A DNA stretch of 64,000 nt from Collimonas pratensis (GTDB lineage: Bacteria; Pseudomonadota; Gammaproteobacteria; Burkholderiales; Burkholderiaceae_D), in contig NZ_CP013234.1 in NCBI RefSeq assembly GCF_001584185.1, positions 5,666,026 to 5,730,025 of the forward strand, read 5' to 3'. The notes beneath the pieces are model-generated. The model was given only the letters and a program-made list of their open reading frames with translations, did no database searches and was not told the DNA's origin. The translations under genes and the position numbers were made by a program. Below are positions 28,890 through 36,907 of this stretch, piece by piece (within the stretch, counting starts at the first letter, position 1; every line of letters begins with the position of its first letter).

Positions 28890-29879
28890 ATGAAAATTGC
28901 CGTATTGGATGATTATCAAGATGGCGTCCGCCATCTCGACTGCTTCAAGCTGTTGGACGGCCACGAAGTCAAAGTGTTCAACAATTCTGCCCGCGGCGTG
29001 GGCCAGCTGGCGATACGCCTGGCCGATTTCGAGGCCCTGGTGCTGATCCGCGAACGCAGCAGCTTTTCCAAGGCCTTGCTGCAGAAATTGCCGAAGCTGA
29101 AACTGATTTCGCAAACCGGTAAGGTCAGCGGCCATATCGACGTCGAGGCGGCCACCGAGGCCGGCATCGCCATCGTCGAAGGCGTCGGCGATCCGACCGC
29201 GCCAGCCGAGCTGACCTGGGCCCTGATCATGGCCGCCAGCCGCCGCATTCCGCGCTACGTCAGCAACCTGCAGGAAGGGCAATGGCAATCGGTCTCGGCG
29301 CTGCCGCAAAACAATGTGCTGGGCACCGTGCTCAAGGGGCGCACGCTGGCGATCTGGGGCTATGGAAAAATCGGCCGCATGATTGCCGGCTATGGCAAGG
29401 CCTTCGGCATGCGGGTGCTGGTCTGGGGGCGTGACGCCAGCCGCGCCGCCGCGCTGGCGGACGGCTATCAAGCTGCGGAATCGAAACAGCAGTTTTTTGC
29501 CGAAGCCGATGTGCTGAGCCTGCATCTGCGCCTGAACGACGCCACCCGCGGCATCGTCGAAGCTGCCGATCTGGCACTGATGAAAACCAGCGCGATTTTC
29601 GTCAACACCAGCCGCGCCGAACTGGTGGCAGAAGGCGCCCTGCTGCCGGCCCTGCAGCAAGGGCGGCCAGGCTACGCCGCGCTGGACGTGTATGAAACCG
29701 AGCCGCTGGCGCCGGATTCGCCGCTGCTGCGGATGGAGAACGTGCTGGCTTCGCCGCATCTCGGCTATGTGGAAAAGGACAGCTATGAGCTGTACTTCCG
29801 CGCGGCGTTCCAGAATGTGGTCGAGTTCGCCAAGGGTACGCCGAAGAATGTCTTGAATCCTGACGCGCTGTTGCCGTAG
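28890..29879 (+). CDS. D-2-hydroxyacid dehydrogenase family protein
   Basis: 329 residues. Two-domain NAD(P)-dependent dehydrogenase. The Rossmann motif is WGYGKIGRMIAGYGKAFGM. The catalytic triad of the family is visible as Arg in NTSRAELV, Glu in DVYETEPL and His in SPHLGYVEKDSYELY. The first domain starts MKIAVLDDYQDGV, characteristic of a SerA-like subgroup of unknown substrate found widely in proteobacteria. The stop codon TAG is part of the GTAG of a REP element, so the repeat abuts the gene exactly. Confidence 0.9.
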   Translation: MKIAVLDDYQDGVRHLDCFKLLDGHEVKVFNNSARGVGQLAIRLADFEALVLIRERSSFSKALLQKLPKLKLISQTGKVSGHIDVEAATEAGIAIVEGVGDPTAPAELTWALIMAASRRIPRYVSNLQEGQWQSVSALPQNNVLGTVLKGRTLAIWGYGKIGRMIAGYGKAFGMRVLVWGRDASRAAALADGYQAAESKQQFFAEADVLSLHLRLNDATRGIVEAADLALMKTSAIFVNTSRAELVAEGALLPALQQGRPGYAALDVYETEPLAPDSPLLRMENVLASPHLGYVEKDSYELYFRAAFQNVVEFAKGTPKNVLNPDALLP

Positions 29880-29950
29880 GGTGGGCACAATGTGCCCACG
29901 CGTGACGGCCGAGGTGCACAGGCTGCGGGTGGGCAGGATGCCCACCCTAC
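29876..29950. repeat. GTAG-type REP pair (BIME), copy 2
   Basis: GTAGGGTGGGCA...TGCCCACGC at 29876-29901 and the inverted unit GGGTGGGCA...TGCCCACCCTAC at 29927-29950, 23 to 25 bases apart. Confidence 0.9.
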
Positions 29951-29955
29951 CCAAA

Positions 29956-30708
29956 TCAGTCGTCGTCGGCGCCGTTAGGCAGGATCAGCTTGTTCAGCCT
30001 TGCCGCCGGCATCGCCAGCGTGGTGTCGCGCCACATGCCTTGCCAGCCGGGCGGCCACGGCAGCGGCGGGCCGCTGTATTCCGGCAGGTTCTGGCGTACC
30101 GGGATCACCGGCAGGCTGTCCGGCATCGGGCCTTCGCTCCAGCCCAGGCTGAAAGCGTAATCGGGCAGCAAGGCATCGCATACCTTGGCAAACCAGTTGC
30201 TGTGGTCCTCGTCGCGCCCGAGCGCCTGCGCCAGCCCGTGCGGGTCGAACTGGGCCAGCGCGCTGGCCAGCTCAGGTACGCTGGCGCCCGGCTGGTCGCC
30301 CCAGCCCATGATCGGATTGAAGTTATAGTCGGCGCCGGAGCCGTACCAGCCTTCGCGCCGCGGCCTTTCCATCCAGCTGCGGCGGCCGCAGAACAGATGC
30401 CAGCGCCAGTGCAGGCCGGAGGGTTTGGGCCAGCTGTACAGATACAGGCGTTGATAGCCGGCGTCATGCAGCTCGCGCACCATTGCCATCAGGCGCGCAT
30501 GCGGCATGCGGTCCGGCGGCGCCCGGCGGAACAGGATCGGCTCGCCGTCCGCATGCTGCAATTCATCCGAAGACAGGCTCAGATCGAGGGTCCGCTTTTC
30601 GCTGCCGAAACGCGCAGAGACCCAGCCGGTCAGCAGATTGACCGACGTGATGACGCCGTAGCCGCGGAAGCGGTGGAAAATGACGGTGCCGGGAGCGATG
30701 GGTTTCAT
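29956..30708 (-). CDS. Conserved-looking protein of unknown function
   Basis: 250 residues from the ATG at 30706-30708 (MKPIAPGTVIFHRFRGYGVI); an ATG 11 codons upstream gives an unlikely extension. The first ~45 residues look like a small beta-barrel (VITSVNLLTGWVSARFG). The middle part is rich in Trp, Arg and Gly (SGLHWRWHLFCGRRSWMERP) and the C-terminal part is Pro/Trp-rich. No signal peptide or membrane segment. Not recognised. It lies alone on the minus strand between a REP and the dehydrogenase operon. Confidence 0.7.
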   Translation of the reverse strand: MKPIAPGTVIFHRFRGYGVITSVNLLTGWVSARFGSEKRTLDLSLSSDELQHADGEPILFRRAPPDRMPHARLMAMVRELHDAGYQRLYLYSWPKPSGLHWRWHLFCGRRSWMERPRREGWYGSGADYNFNPIMGWGDQPGASVPELASALAQFDPHGLAQALGRDEDHSNWFAKVCDALLPDYAFSLGWSEGPMPDSLPVIPVRQNLPEYSGPPLPWPPGWQGMWRDTTLAMPAARLNKLILPNGADDD

Positions 30709-30862
30709 GATCTGGAACTCTGTAAAAAAGCGCGCATGCAAAAATCAAATGTTACCAGTGTAGCCGCTGCGCTGCGTTTTCCAAGGACAGGAGAAAGGCG
30801 CAACACCGAAATGCTTTGCTGAGTATAATCAGCCTACCCCCAAGGCAGAAAGGACTAGCCAT

Positions 30863-31477
30863 ATGAAGCAACGTCCAGTAGTAGTCGACGAGCGATCAAG
30901 CAACCAGCCCACCAGCGAGCCTCCGGGCGCGTTCTCCGCCAGCAGGCGCAAGCTCATGCTGCTGGCCGGCGCCAGTTTCGCCCTGACCAGCATACCCCAC
31001 TGGCTGCAGCAAGCCTCGGCCCAGAACCTCACTCCTGCCGTCCCTCCCGCCGGCGCCAACAATCAGCAGCAGACAGATTTCATGGCTTTGTCGGCATTGC
31101 TGACCGCCACTCCCAAGCTCAATCCGCGCACCGGCGCCAGGATTTACAGCGCACTGAGCACGCAGGCGATCGAATTTGAAAAGCAGGCGGCGGCGCTATG
31201 GCAATACAGCCGGGACCACAAGATCGAGGATGTCGATAACCTGGCGTCAGCAATCGCCAGCGATAGCGCATTGACGCTCGTGCTGCACCGGATCATCAGC
31301 GCCTGGTACCTGGGCGTGGTGGGCGACGGCGGTGTGACCGGAGGCGCCAAGGTGATCGCCTTCGAGCAGGCGCTGATGTTCGACCAGGTGCGCGATGCGG
31401 TTGTCGTGCCGACTTATTGCCGTGCCGCTCCCGGCTACTGGGTGACCCAGCCGGCCGTATTGAAAGCGAGGGTTTGA
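30863..31477 (+). CDS. FAD-dependent sugar dehydrogenase, small (gamma) subunit with Tat signal
   Basis: 204 residues. A twin-arginine signal (SASRRKLMLLAGASFALTSI) is followed by AQNLTPAV. The mature part matches the sorbitol/glucose dehydrogenase small-subunit family: LSALLTATPKLNPRTGARIY, IISAWYLGVVGDGG, and a final tyrosine-tryptophan block APGYWVTQPAVLKARV. In FAD-GDH systems such as that of Burkholderia, this subunit is a Tat-exported escort that carries the folded catalytic subunit to the periplasm. The next gene starts two bases after its stop. Confidence 0.9.
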   Translation: MKQRPVVVDERSSNQPTSEPPGAFSASRRKLMLLAGASFALTSIPHWLQQASAQNLTPAVPPAGANNQQQTDFMALSALLTATPKLNPRTGARIYSALSTQAIEFEKQAAALWQYSRDHKIEDVDNLASAIASDSALTLVLHRIISAWYLGVVGDGGVTGGAKVIAFEQALMFDQVRDAVVVPTYCRAAPGYWVTQPAVLKARV

Positions 31478-31479
31478 CC

Positions 31480-33081
31480 ATGGCTGACAACTTGTCTGCA
31501 GATGTCGTGATTGTCGGTTCCGGCGTCGCCGGCGCCTTGGTGGCGCACCAGCTGGCTTCCTCCGGCGCCTCGGTGCTGGTGTTGGAAGCCGGGCCGCGCC
31601 TGGAACGCTGGCGCATCGTTGAAAATTATCGCAACACGCCCAGCAAAGACGATTTCATGGTGCCCTACCCGTCCACCAAATATGCGCCGCATCCAGAGTA
31701 CACGCCGGAAAACAACTACCTGATCCTCAAGGGCACGCACAAGTACAACTCGCAATACATCCGCGCGGTCGGCGGCACCACCTGGCACTGGGCCGCTGCC
31801 GCCTGGCGCTTCCTGCCCAACGACTTCCGCATGAAAACGCTGTACGGCGTCGGCCGCGACTGGCCGATCAGCTACGACGAACTGGAACCCTATTACTACC
31901 GGGCCGAAGTCGAACTGGGCGTATCCGGCCCCAACGACGGCACCGACCTCGGCTCGCCGCGCAAGCAGCCTTATCCGATGGATCATTTGCCGTTGTCGTG
32001 GAACGACCAGCGCTTCAGCGCCGTGGTCAACGCTAACGGCCACAAGGTGGTGTCGGAACCGGTGGCGCGCAACAGCCGCGCTTACGACGAACGGCCTAAC
32101 TGCTGCGGCAACAACAACTGCATGCCGATCTGCCCGATCGCTGCCATGTATAGTGGCATCATCCACGTCGAAAAAGCAGAAAAGGCCGGCGCCAGGGTGC
32201 TGCCCGACGCGGTCGTCTACCGCATCGAGGTGGACGCCAAGGAACGCATCAGCGCCGTCCACTACAAGGATCCGGACGGCGCCAGCCACCGGGTCACCGG
32301 CAAGTATTTCGTGCTGGCGGCGAACGGCATCGAGATTCCCAAGTTGATGCTGATCTCGACGGATGACAAGCACAAGAACGGCGTCGGCAACAGCTCGGAC
32401 CAGGTCGGCCGCAACCTGATGGACCATCCCGGCACCGGCGTCACTTTCCTGGCCAACGAAGACTTGTGGCCGGGACGCGGACCGATCGAAATGACTTCCA
32501 TGGTGGACATGCGCGACGGCGCTTTCCGTTCAGAATACGCCGCCAAGAAACTGCACTTGAACAATATGGCGCAGACCAACCATGCCGCGCAGAGCGCCCT
32601 TAAGGATGGTCTGGTCGGTCTCAAGCTGAACCAGGAAATCCGCCGCCGCGCGGCGCGCACGGTGAATATCAACAGCTTCCACGACATCTTGCCGAATCCG
32701 GAAAACCGCATACGGCCCAGCAGCGAAAAGCGCGACGCGCTCGGCATTCCGCAGCCGGAGATCACTTACTCGATCGACGACTACGTCAAGAAGAGCGCGT
32801 TGCTGACGCATGACACCTACGCTAGCATCGCCGCCATGTTCGGCGGCACCGAGGTCGTCTTCGCCGACGATTTCGCGCCCAACAACCACATCATGGGCGC
32901 CGTCATCATGGGCGGCGATCCGCGCGATTCGGTGGTCGACGCCCATTGCCGCTCGCACGATCACGAAAACCTGTTCATCGCCAGCAGCGCGGTGATGCCG
33001 GTGGCCGGCACGGTCAACTGCACGCTGACGATCGCCGCCCTGTCGCTGCGCATCGCCGACACCTTGAGGACAGTGCTATGA
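31480..33081 (+). CDS. GMC-type FAD sugar dehydrogenase, catalytic (alpha) subunit
   Basis: 533 residues from the ATG at 31480. It begins with the FAD motif VVIVGSGVAGALVAHQLA and has no signal peptide of its own, as expected if it is co-exported with the small subunit. RAVGGTTWHWAAAAWRF is the FAD-linking loop region. A cysteine cluster, NCCGNNNCMPICPIAAMY, matches the Fe-S site described in bacterial FAD glucose dehydrogenase. The C-terminal GMC block has the His/Asn pair near HIMGAVIMGG and VNCTLTIAAL. The substrate could be glucose, sorbitol, gluconate or another polyol; sequence alone does not decide. Confidence 0.92.
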   Translation: MADNLSADVVIVGSGVAGALVAHQLASSGASVLVLEAGPRLERWRIVENYRNTPSKDDFMVPYPSTKYAPHPEYTPENNYLILKGTHKYNSQYIRAVGGTTWHWAAAAWRFLPNDFRMKTLYGVGRDWPISYDELEPYYYRAEVELGVSGPNDGTDLGSPRKQPYPMDHLPLSWNDQRFSAVVNANGHKVVSEPVARNSRAYDERPNCCGNNNCMPICPIAAMYSGIIHVEKAEKAGARVLPDAVVYRIEVDAKERISAVHYKDPDGASHRVTGKYFVLAANGIEIPKLMLISTDDKHKNGVGNSSDQVGRNLMDHPGTGVTFLANEDLWPGRGPIEMTSMVDMRDGAFRSEYAAKKLHLNNMAQTNHAAQSALKDGLVGLKLNQEIRRRAARTVNINSFHDILPNPENRIRPSSEKRDALGIPQPEITYSIDDYVKKSALLTHDTYASIAAMFGGTEVVFADDFAPNNHIMGAVIMGGDPRDSVVDAHCRSHDHENLFIASSAVMPVAGTVNCTLTIAALSLRIADTLRTVL

Positions 33082-34487
33082 GGGCCCGCTCGCAAATTTC
33101 CGCCTGGTGCGGTGGCTTGGCCCTGGCGGCCGGCCTGGTGCATGGCGCATTCGCCGCTGACGCCGCCCCCAACGCCGATCAGATCAAGCGCGGTGAATAC
33201 CTGGCCAAGGCCGCTGATTGCATCGCCTGCCACACGGTCGATCCGGCCAAGCCCTTCGCCGGCGGCTATCCGCTGGCGACGCCGTTCGGCACTATTTACG
33301 GTCCGAATATCACGGCCGACAAGGAAACCGGCATCGGCGACTGGAGCGACGAGCAATTTGTGCGCGCGCTGCACGAAGGCATCGACGATGAAGGCAAGCG
33401 GCTCTACCCGGCTTTCCCCTACGCCTCCTTCACCAAGCTATCGCGCGACGATGTGCTGGCGATCAAGGCCTATCTGTTCAGCCTGCCGCCGATACAGCAA
33501 AAGACGCCGGAAAACAAACTGCCCTTTCCGCTCAACCAGCGCTGGCTGATGGCGGGCTGGAACCTGTTCAATTTCACGCCGGGCGAACTGAAGGCAGATA
33601 CGGCCAAGAGTCCGGAATGGAACCGCGGCAATTATCTGGTCAACGGCCTGGCGCATTGCCAGGAATGCCACACGCCGCGTAACCTGACCATGGGACTGGA
33701 CCTCAAGCGCTCCTTTGGCGGCGCCCAGCTGGGCGGCTGGACCGCGTTCAATATTTCGCCCGATGCGGTCAGCGGCGTCGGCGGCTGGAAGGACGAGGAA
33801 CTGGTGCAGTACCTGAAAACCGGCGTCGTGCCAGGCAAAGCTTCAGCTGCCGGCGGCATGGCGGAAGCCATCGAACACAGCCTGCAATACCTGACCGATG
33901 ACGACTTGAAAGCGATCGTCACCTATCTGCGCAGCGTGCCGGCGGTCAACGATGTGGCCGACAAGAAGCCGCGCTATGCCTGGGGCCAGCCGGCCGATGA
34001 CGACGCCGAGATCCGCGGCATTGCCGCGGTGTCGGTCAGCAGCAATGCTTCCGGCGGCGCCGAACTGTTCAGCGGCAACTGCGCCAGTTGCCACTCTGCC
34101 AGCGGCAGCGGCGTGGTCGGCGGTTACTATCCGTCGCTGTTCAACAACAGCGTGGTCGGCGCCCGCGATCCAGGCAACCTGCTGATGGTGATTCTGAATG
34201 GCGTGCAACGCCGCGGCGCCAAGGAAGAAACCTTCATGCCCGGTTTTGCCGGCCATCTGAATGACGGCCAGATCGCCATGCTGGCCAACTACGTGGTCAA
34301 GCAATACGGCCATGCCGATACGCCGCCGATCACGCCGGAACAGGTCAAAGTGCAGCGCCAAGGGGGCCCAGCCTCGCCCCTGCTCACATTATTGCCGGTG
34401 GGACTGGCGGCGGCAGCGCTGATCGTGGTATTTATACTGTTTTCAGTGTTCAGGCGTGGCGGCCGTCGCCAGCCCAAGCCGTCTTGA
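33078..34487 (+). CDS. Triheme cytochrome c (beta) subunit of the sugar dehydrogenase
   Basis: 469 residues from the ATG at 33078, overlapping the catalytic gene by ATGA. The signal peptide AWCGGLALAAGLVHGAFA is followed by three CxxCH heme sites (CIACH, CQECH, CASCH), each with its later methionine. A C-terminal membrane anchor (LLTLLPVGLAAAALIVVFIL) and a basic tail end the protein. It takes electrons from the GMC subunit and passes them to ubiquinone or an oxidase at the inner membrane. Confidence 0.94.
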   Translation: MRARSQISAWCGGLALAAGLVHGAFAADAAPNADQIKRGEYLAKAADCIACHTVDPAKPFAGGYPLATPFGTIYGPNITADKETGIGDWSDEQFVRALHEGIDDEGKRLYPAFPYASFTKLSRDDVLAIKAYLFSLPPIQQKTPENKLPFPLNQRWLMAGWNLFNFTPGELKADTAKSPEWNRGNYLVNGLAHCQECHTPRNLTMGLDLKRSFGGAQLGGWTAFNISPDAVSGVGGWKDEELVQYLKTGVVPGKASAAGGMAEAIEHSLQYLTDDDLKAIVTYLRSVPAVNDVADKKPRYAWGQPADDDAEIRGIAAVSVSSNASGGAELFSGNCASCHSASGSGVVGGYYPSLFNNSVVGARDPGNLLMVILNGVQRRGAKEETFMPGFAGHLNDGQIAMLANYVVKQYGHADTPPITPEQVKVQRQGGPASPLLTLLPVGLAAAALIVVFILFSVFRRGGRRQPKPS

Positions 34488-34521
34488 CACAGCCACATTA
34501 TAAAAAAGGAAACGGATTCTC

Positions 34522-35007
34522 ATGGCTTTACGTATCATCGCCACCGGCGGCACTTTCGATAAACACTACGACGAGATCGCCGGCAAGCTGACCTTTGCCG
34601 CCAGCCATCTGCCGCAGGTGATCGAGCGCTCCCGCATCACCACCGACATCGCGCTGGAAGAACTGCCGCTGCTCGATTCGCTCGACATGCAGGATATCGA
34701 CCGCCGGCGCGTGCTGGCGTCTTGTACCCATGCCAAGGAAGAGGCGATCGTCATCATCCACGGCACTGACACCATGCGCGAGACGGCCGCGGTGCTGGGC
34801 GCGGCGACGCTGGACAAGACCATCGTGGTGACGGGGGCAATGATCCCCTACGCCATTGCCAACTCCGACGCCCTGTTCAATTTCGGCTTTGCCTGCGGCA
34901 TTGCGCAAGCCCTGCCGCCTGGCGTCTACGTGGCGATGAACGGCAAGATCTTTGCCTGGGACAAGGTCACCAAGAACCGTACCGCCGGGGTGTTTGAACC
35001 GCTGTGA
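34522..35007 (+). CDS. Half-length asparaginase-like protein (catalytic N-domain only)
   Basis: 161 residues, about half a normal asparaginase. It keeps the first threonine (T8 in IIATGGTF), the second pair (T82 and D83 in IIHGTDTMRETA) and a lysine matching the catalytic lysine (K151 in DKVTKNRTAG), then stops. The whole C-terminal domain, which in type II enzymes supplies residues to the partner's active site, is absent. No frameshift remnant is evident downstream. Activity is uncertain: it could be a standalone amidohydrolase domain or a non-catalytic ligand binder. RBS AAAAAGGAAACGG precedes the ATG. Confidence 0.82.
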   Translation: MALRIIATGGTFDKHYDEIAGKLTFAASHLPQVIERSRITTDIALEELPLLDSLDMQDIDRRRVLASCTHAKEEAIVIIHGTDTMRETAAVLGAATLDKTIVVTGAMIPYAIANSDALFNFGFACGIAQALPPGVYVAMNGKIFAWDKVTKNRTAGVFEPL

Positions 35008-35109
35008 CGTCGCTTTCTCGCAAATACTCCTTATGCAATATGTTGAGGGAAGAAAGAAGCGTAATGGTGCGCAGGTGGAAATTAGGATAAAAGCATCGAT
35101 GTTTTTACA

Positions 35110-35751
35110 ATGATTTATTCCAATCTCAATCCAGACAAGGCGCTGATCTGGCGTATTACCCACCGTGACAACTTACCGTGGATTTTGGACAATGGCTTGC
35201 ATTGTCCAAAATCAAATTTACTGGCACCGAATTACATTAATATCGGTAATCCCGATTTAATCGATAAACGACGTCACCGCTCGGTGCCGATAGCGCCTGG
35301 CGGAACATTGGCAGATTATGTGCCCTTTTACTTCACACCGTTCTCTGTGATGATGAAGAACATCCATTCCGGCTGGGGCGTACAACAACGTCCTAACGAC
35401 GAAATCGTGATTATTGTATCGAGTCTGTATCACGTGCAGTCGCTGGACTTGCCCATAGTGTTTACCAATGCCCATGCTTACCCGGACTGGACTAATTACT
35501 ATAGCGATTTGGCTCAACTTTCCGAGATCGACTGGCCCCTTTTGCAGAGGCGAGATTTCAAACGCGATGCGGATGATCCTCGTAAGATGGAGCGCTATCA
35601 AGCTGAGGCGTTAATATACCAGCGCTTGCCAATTCAGGGCGTGCTCGGTATCGTTTGTTATACTGAGATATTAAAACAAAGCATTGGGCAACAAGTACAG
35701 GCACGAGGCCTTACACTGCCGGTTTATGCGAGAACTGGGTGGTACTTCTAA
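35110..35751 (+). CDS. darT: DarT-type DNA ADP-ribosyltransferase toxin
   Basis: 213 residues, normal for DarT. DarT attaches ADP-ribose to thymidine in single-stranded DNA, blocking replication. Recognisable are the N-terminal NAD-loop region [20 protein letters not shown], the central [13 protein letters not shown], and the catalytic glutamate at about E166 in [15 protein letters not shown]122 and R54 are in plausible positions. The partner gene overlaps its stop by one base. The DNA is poorer in G+C than its flanks: 50 G or C in the 120 bases 35161-35280, against 38 in 60 at 34621-34680. This suggests horizontal acquisition. Confidence 0.93.
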   Translation: MIYSNLNPDKALIWRITHRDNLPWILDNGLHCPKSNLLAPNYINIGNPDLIDKRRHRSVPIAPGGTLADYVPFYFTPFSVMMKNIHSGWGVQQRPNDEIVIIVSSLYHVQSLDLPIVFTNAHAYPDWTNYYSDLAQLSEIDWPLLQRRDFKRDADDPRKMERYQAEALIYQRLPIQGVLGIVCYTEILKQSIGQQVQARGLTLPVYARTGWYF

Positions 35752-36827
35752 TGATCACATTCACACAAGGCAATTTGCTAGAAGCCAAGGTAGAAGCGCT
35801 GGTCAATACCGTCAACACTGTGGGGGTAATGGGTAAAGGCATTGCGCTGATGTTCAAGGAACGCTTCGCAGATAATTTCCAACGTTATGCAGCCGCGTGT
35901 AAAGCCAAACAAGTTCACACCGGCCGGATGTTTGTGACGGAAGTGTGTGAGCTCGACGGTCCGCGCTGGATTGTCAACTTTCCCACCAAGCAGCATTGGC
36001 GTGCACCGTCGCAAATGAGTTGGATAGTGGACGGATTGCAGGATTTGCGCCGTTTTGTGCTTGATAATAAGGTCAAGTCGATTGCCATCCCGCCGCTCGG
36101 TGCGGGTAACGGTGGATTGGAGTGGCCTCTGGTTCGCGAACAGATCGAGTTGGCATTGACGGATTTGCAGGACGTTGAGATCACGGTGTTCGAACCAACC
36201 AATCAATACCAAAATGTCGCTAAACGCACCGGGGTGGAAAAGCTCACCCCCGCGCGGGCATTGATTGCCGAACTGGTGCGGCGTTATTGGGTGCTTGGCA
36301 TGGAATGCAGCCTGCTGGAAATCCAAAAATTGGCGTGGTTCTTAGAGCGCTCTATCAAATGCTATGCACCTGATAACCCATTAGATTTGCAATTCGTCGC
36401 GCACAAATATGGCCCTTATGCTAACCGGTTGGATCATCTGCTGAATAATTTGGATGGCAGTTACCTGCATTGCGACAAGCGTATCAGTGACGCAGATCCA
36501 CTTGACGTTATCTGGTTTGATGATGAGCGCAAAGTATTTCTGGACACGTATCTGAAAAGCGAAGCCAAACCGTATGTGCTGGCGCTGGAGCGCACTGCGG
36601 CCTTGATTGATGGCTTTGAATCTCCGTTTGGCATGGAACTGCTGGCTACCGTCGACTGGCTGTTGACCAAAGAGAACGTCTCCGCAACGATTGCAGACGT
36701 GCGTGAAGGCTTACAAAATTGGCCAGCAGGAGCGGCGGATCGCAAGAGTCGCCTGTTCGATGAACGGGCGATTGGCATTGCGTTGGAGCGTCTTAGTATG
36801 CGGGACAATCAAGTAGCTATGGCTTGA
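35751..36827 (+). CDS. darG: DarG-type macrodomain antitoxin
   Basis: 358 residues from the ATG at 35751 that overlaps the darT stop (TAATG). The N-terminal macrodomain (about 1-155) starts [20 protein letters not shown] and has [13 protein letters not shown] and [13 protein letters not shown]; it removes ADP-ribose from DNA. The helical C-terminal part (from about [20 protein letters not shown]) includes [13 protein letters not shown], resembling the toxin-binding portion of full-length DarG. The translation-coupled toxin-first order is the usual darTG arrangement. A terminator follows at 36866. Confidence 0.93.
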   Translation: MITFTQGNLLEAKVEALVNTVNTVGVMGKGIALMFKERFADNFQRYAAACKAKQVHTGRMFVTEVCELDGPRWIVNFPTKQHWRAPSQMSWIVDGLQDLRRFVLDNKVKSIAIPPLGAGNGGLEWPLVREQIELALTDLQDVEITVFEPTNQYQNVAKRTGVEKLTPARALIAELVRRYWVLGMECSLLEIQKLAWFLERSIKCYAPDNPLDLQFVAHKYGPYANRLDHLLNNLDGSYLHCDKRISDADPLDVIWFDDERKVFLDTYLKSEAKPYVLALERTAALIDGFESPFGMELLATVDWLLTKENVSATIADVREGLQNWPAGAADRKSRLFDERAIGIALERLSMRDNQVAMA

Positions 36828-36865
36828 TAGCTATTTGGCATTACTGATACATCTTCTTTTGGTGT

Positions 36866-36900
36866 GAAACGGGACAGGTACTGCCCCGTTTCGCATTTTT
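36866..36900 (+). terminator. Terminator of darTG
   Basis: GAAACGGGACAG, loop GTA, CTGCCCCGTTTC with one mismatch, then GCATTTTT. An extra small hairpin TAGCTAT/ATAGCTA overlaps the darG stop at 36814-36833. Confidence 0.8.
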
Positions 36901-36907
36901 CATTCAA

